From: Bacteroidaceae bacterium
GTDB lineage: Bacteria > Bacteroidota > Bacteroidia > Bacteroidales > Bacteroidaceae
Length of the DNA stretch: 64,000 nucleotides
Reading direction: 5' to 3'
Assembly (NCBI GenBank): GCA_017469925.1
Contig: JAFUFK010000024.1
Location: 1-64,000 of the forward strand
The notes beneath the pieces were generated by a model. It was given only the letters and a program-made list of their open reading frames with translations. It searched no databases and was not told the DNA's origin. Below, in pieces: positions 61,332-64,000 of the stretch. Position 1 is the stretch's first letter. Each line of letters begins with the position of its first letter. Made by a program: the position numbers and the translations under genes.

Positions 61332-63674
61332 ATGAAACGCTTTGCTTTTTTGATTTCCACATTCTTTATCGGCATGAATGTCTTCGGACAAAGGGTATTG
61401 TTGGACGACGGGTGGCAGTTCCGCCTCGACGGGCAGGACGAGTGGCGCGCCGTAACCCTTCCTCACGACTGGAGCATCGAAGGCTCCTTCTCCGAGCAGG
61501 CACCAAGTGGCAACGACGGTGGCTACCTGCCTACGGGACTGGGTTGGTACCGACGTATCCTGCAGAAGGACAAGTCGCGGCACATGCGGCTCCACTTCGA
61601 GGGCGTGTATATGAACAGCGAGGTGCGCCTCAACGGTCAGCGCGTAGGCGGTCACCCCTATGGCTATGTGCCTTTCGTCACGCAGGACCTCGTGCCCTTG
61701 ATGAAGGAAGGCGAAAACCTGTTGGAGGTGCGCGTGGACAACAGCCAGCAGAAGAACTGCCGCTGGTACTCCGGTTCGGGCATTTACCGCCATGTCTGGC
61801 TCGAACGCTACGACGACCTGCATCTGGTACCCTTTGGCATTGGCATCACGACGGCTGAGGTATCAATGGGACACGCCACGGTCAGGGCCGATATCGAGTT
61901 GGAGAACATCAGTTCCACACCAAAGGAGGGTGTGCTACGCATGCGTTTCGATGAAGTCGATGGTACGGTCAACTGCAAGGTGAACCTGCCTGCCCATGGA
62001 AAAATGACGGCACCCCTGACGCTCTCGATGAGCGACGTCGAAATGTGGAACCCCGAACATCCCAACCTCTACCATGCCACCATCGAACTGGTGGTTGACG
62101 GACATATAGTAGAGACAAGCAGACAGCAATTTGGCATCCGCACCATATCGTACTCTGCCGAGGAAGGTTTCCTGCTCAACGACAAGCCTGTACTCTTCAA
62201 CGGGGCCTGTCTCCACCACGACAACGGCCCGCTGGGGGCGGCCGCACTGGATGCAGCCGAGATCCATCGTGTCCGACTGATGAAGGAAGCCGGATTCAAT
62301 GCCGTACGCACGAGTCACAACCCATCCTCCGAAGCCTTTCTTGCAGCCTGCGACAGCATAGGCTTGATGGTCATCGACGAAGCCTTCGATGGTTGGCGCG
62401 ACCAAAAGAATCCCTACGACTACCACTTGCTCTTCGACGAATGGTCGGCTCAGGATGCCACCACGATGGTGCGCCGCGACCGCAACCACCCCAGCGTAGT
62501 AGCCTGGAGCATTGGTAACGAAATTATCGAGCGTAAGTCGGAGGGAGCCGTGCGCGATGCCCACCGTCTGGCCGAGGCCATCCGCGCTACCGACCCCTCA
62601 CGCCCCATCACGCAAGCCCTTGCCGCCTGGGACAGCGACTGGGATATCTACGACCCGTTGGCAGCCGAACACGACATCGTGGGCTATAACTACATGCTCC
62701 ACAAGCACGAGGGCGACCACCAGCGCGTACCCAACCGCGTCATCTGGCAGACGGAGTCGTACCCGCGCGATGCCTTTAAGAACTGGGCCACGGTGCAGGA
62801 CCATCCCTACGTCATCGGCGACTTCGTATGGACAGGCCTCGACTACATCGGCGAGAGCGGTATCGGACGATACTATTATGACGGGCAAACCCCAGGCGAG
62901 CACTACCAACGCAACCAATGGCCCTACCACGGAGCCTACTGTGGCGACGTAGATATCACGGGCTGGCGCAAGCCCATCTCCCACTATCGGTCGATGCTAT
63001 GGAATCCCGAGGGCGAACACCTCTACATGGCAGTACGCGAGCCCAACGGCTATAAGGGCCGCATCCGCGAAACGTCGTGGAGCGTATGGCCCACCTGGGA
63101 GAGTTGGAACTGGCCCGGATGGGAAGGGCGTGAAATCGAAGTAGAGGTGACGAGCCACCAACCCGTAGTGCGTCTCTACCTCAATTTCTTCCTCGTGGGC
63201 GAACAGCGCGTAAGTCGCGAGACGGGCTTCCAAGCCGTGTTCCGCATCCCTTATAAACCAGGCATACTGAAGGCAGAAAGTGTCGATGAAATGGGCAATA
63301 TTTGCGAATCGCGTACAATGACTACGGCAGGCGAGCCCTATGCCATCCGAGCCACGGCCGACCGCACCCACCTGAAGGCCGACGGACAGGACCTGGCTTT
63401 CGTCACGCTGGAGGTGGTGGATAATGCCGGGCGTCCCTGTCCTTGGGCCGACAACCTCCTAACGGTCAGCACGAAGGGCGGTGCCACACTGGAAGCCCTA
63501 TGCAATGCCGACTGGCGCGACCTCGACTCGATGCGCGACGCCGAGCACCACACCTGGAAAGGGCGTGCCATGGCCATCGTACGCGCAGGCAAGAAAAAAG
63601 GGAAGGCAACCCTCGTGGTCTCCTCCCCTGGACTTAAGAAAACTTCCCTCCTTATCTATCTTCAGGATAACTGA
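61332..63674 (+). CDS. Glycoside hydrolase family 2 protein (beta-galactosidase type)
   Basis: 780 residues with a signal peptide (1-19), so periplasmic or surface-located. Domain order: sugar-binding domain (21-160, VTLPHDWSIE, GLGWYRR), Ig-like domain (165-270), TIM barrel (about 275-560) with the acid/base E397 in AWSIGNEI and nucleophile E475 in IWQTESYPRD, then two beta domains of the DUF4982 and GH2 C-terminal type. The motif HHDNGPLGAA is typical of Bacteroidota beta-galactosidases acting on plant or host glycans. The 3' end overlaps the converging gene by 23 bp. Confidence 0.93.
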   Translation: MKRFAFLISTFFIGMNVFGQRVLLDDGWQFRLDGQDEWRAVTLPHDWSIEGSFSEQAPSGNDGGYLPTGLGWYRRILQKDKSRHMRLHFEGVYMNSEVRLNGQRVGGHPYGYVPFVTQDLVPLMKEGENLLEVRVDNSQQKNCRWYSGSGIYRHVWLERYDDLHLVPFGIGITTAEVSMGHATVRADIELENISSTPKEGVLRMRFDEVDGTVNCKVNLPAHGKMTAPLTLSMSDVEMWNPEHPNLYHATIELVVDGHIVETSRQQFGIRTISYSAEEGFLLNDKPVLFNGACLHHDNGPLGAAALDAAEIHRVRLMKEAGFNAVRTSHNPSSEAFLAACDSIGLMVIDEAFDGWRDQKNPYDYHLLFDEWSAQDATTMVRRDRNHPSVVAWSIGNEIIERKSEGAVRDAHRLAEAIRATDPSRPITQALAAWDSDWDIYDPLAAEHDIVGYNYMLHKHEGDHQRVPNRVIWQTESYPRDAFKNWATVQDHPYVIGDFVWTGLDYIGESGIGRYYYDGQTPGEHYQRNQWPYHGAYCGDVDITGWRKPISHYRSMLWNPEGEHLYMAVREPNGYKGRIRETSWSVWPTWESWNWPGWEGREIEVEVTSHQPVVRLYLNFFLVGEQRVSRETGFQAVFRIPYKPGILKAESVDEMGNICESRTMTTAGEPYAIRATADRTHLKADGQDLAFVTLEVVDNAGRPCPWADNLLTVSTKGGATLEALCNADWRDLDSMRDAEHHTWKGRAMAIVRAGKKKGKATLVVSSPGLKKTSLLIYLQDN

Positions 63675-64000
63675 TGCCAGTCAGGGGCTGGCCTGTCGGG
63701 GTCATGCCTTCGGCTGAGACGGTCAAGCGGGTCGGGCGACTGTTGTTATAGAACTGCAACGTTGCCCGACCTTCTGCGTCCAGTTGTACGTCGGGGTTCC
63801 AGTAGAGCGTGCGGCGATAGTCGGTAGGCTCGGAGGGTTTCTGCTTCGAATAGTCGGGCTGGTAGAAGTCCTCACAAACGGCAAAACCCGTGAGCACCAG
63901 GCGACGGTCGCGCCAGGTCATGCGCTGGCCCTCGTCCTCAAAGCGGCGCAGGTCTATGGTCACCGTGGGCTGGTTGGAGCTCTCGTAGCGGGCATCGCCC
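63652..64000 (-). CDS. C-terminal end of a large secreted protein (partial)
   Basis: The frame is open to the right edge of the window, so at least 115 C-terminal residues are seen. The text RTLYWNPDVQLDAEGRATLQF and YNNSRPTRLTVSAEG resembles the C-termini of alpha-2-macroglobulin-like or TonB-plug-containing surface proteins of Bacteroidota. A GTG at 63963 is not the real start, as coding continues upstream. Confidence 0.6.
   Translation of the reverse strand, partial: GDARYESSNQPTVTIDLRRFEDEGQRMTWRDRRLVLTGFAVCEDFYQPDYSKQKPSEPTDYRRTLYWNPDVQLDAEGRATLQFYNNSRPTRLTVSAEGMTPTGQPLTGISYPEDR

Overview
The window is chromosomal DNA of a member of the Bacteroidota, order Bacteroidales, most likely a Prevotella-like gut or rumen species. 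Four things point there: the first 92 bases are the complement of a Bacteroidales 16S rRNA 5' end; almost every promoter matches the Bacteroidota -33/-7 pattern (TTTG, 19-21 bp, TAnnTTTG); housekeeping genes carry Bacteroidota versions of their sequence (DUF4292, glycine-lipid GlsA/GlsB, FtsL-like, a dcw cluster without ddl); and secreted proteins end in Prevotella-type tails. Most coding DNA is GC-rich; a few islands are clearly AT-richer.

Layout. 1-495: start of a 16S gene pointing left, with its promoter. 496-5274: sppA-lpxK-purine nucleoside phosphorylase-thiL. 5629-10722 (minus): two tandem neurotransmitter:sodium-symporter family transporters, a helix-hairpin-helix membrane protein and a tryptophanase/tyrosine phenol-lyase family enzyme, which read as an aromatic amino acid uptake and lyase unit. 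10794-14800: VanZ-like and CYTH proteins, a small membrane protein, prfB and an acyl-CoA ligase. 15260-16345: an M20 peptidase. 16317-20595 (minus): dut-TPR-DUF4292-envC. 20749-25498: dgt, the glycine-lipid genes glsA/glsB and a membrane AraC-type regulator. 25566-31430 (minus): an accessory cluster of secreted and outer-membrane proteins containing a Bro-N gene.

32254-47016 is a complete cell-wall/division (dcw) cluster: rsmH, ftsL-like, ftsI, murE, mraY, murD, ftsW, murG, murC, ftsQ, ftsA, ftsZ, all on + and tightly packed, with no mraZ in front. recO converges on it. tRNA-Glu and rpsT follow.

48206-54232 is an accessory island between rpsT and gyrB. It holds a strongly structured, apparently undescribed RNA with its own promoter and terminator, a DUF2971 gene directly downstream, an AT-rich BspA-like secreted protein, and an AlbA_2/Schlafen-type ATP-binding gene lying between two copies of a 430-510 bp direct repeat that share 118 identical bases. 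54233-64000: gyrB-bcp-small membrane protein, DUF3109 and ung, a sodium:alanine symporter, gpmI, a family 2 glycoside hydrolase and the end of a large secreted protein.

The most unusual non-coding feature is a set of intergenic arrays at five places whose units differ in sequence but keep a fixed 22-23 bp period. Others are long alternating purine-pyrimidine tracts (one in the gyrB leader), repeats that have entered reading frames (thiL, DUF3109), and an inverted repeat shared by two secreted-protein promoters. No transposase, integrase or CRISPR array is present.
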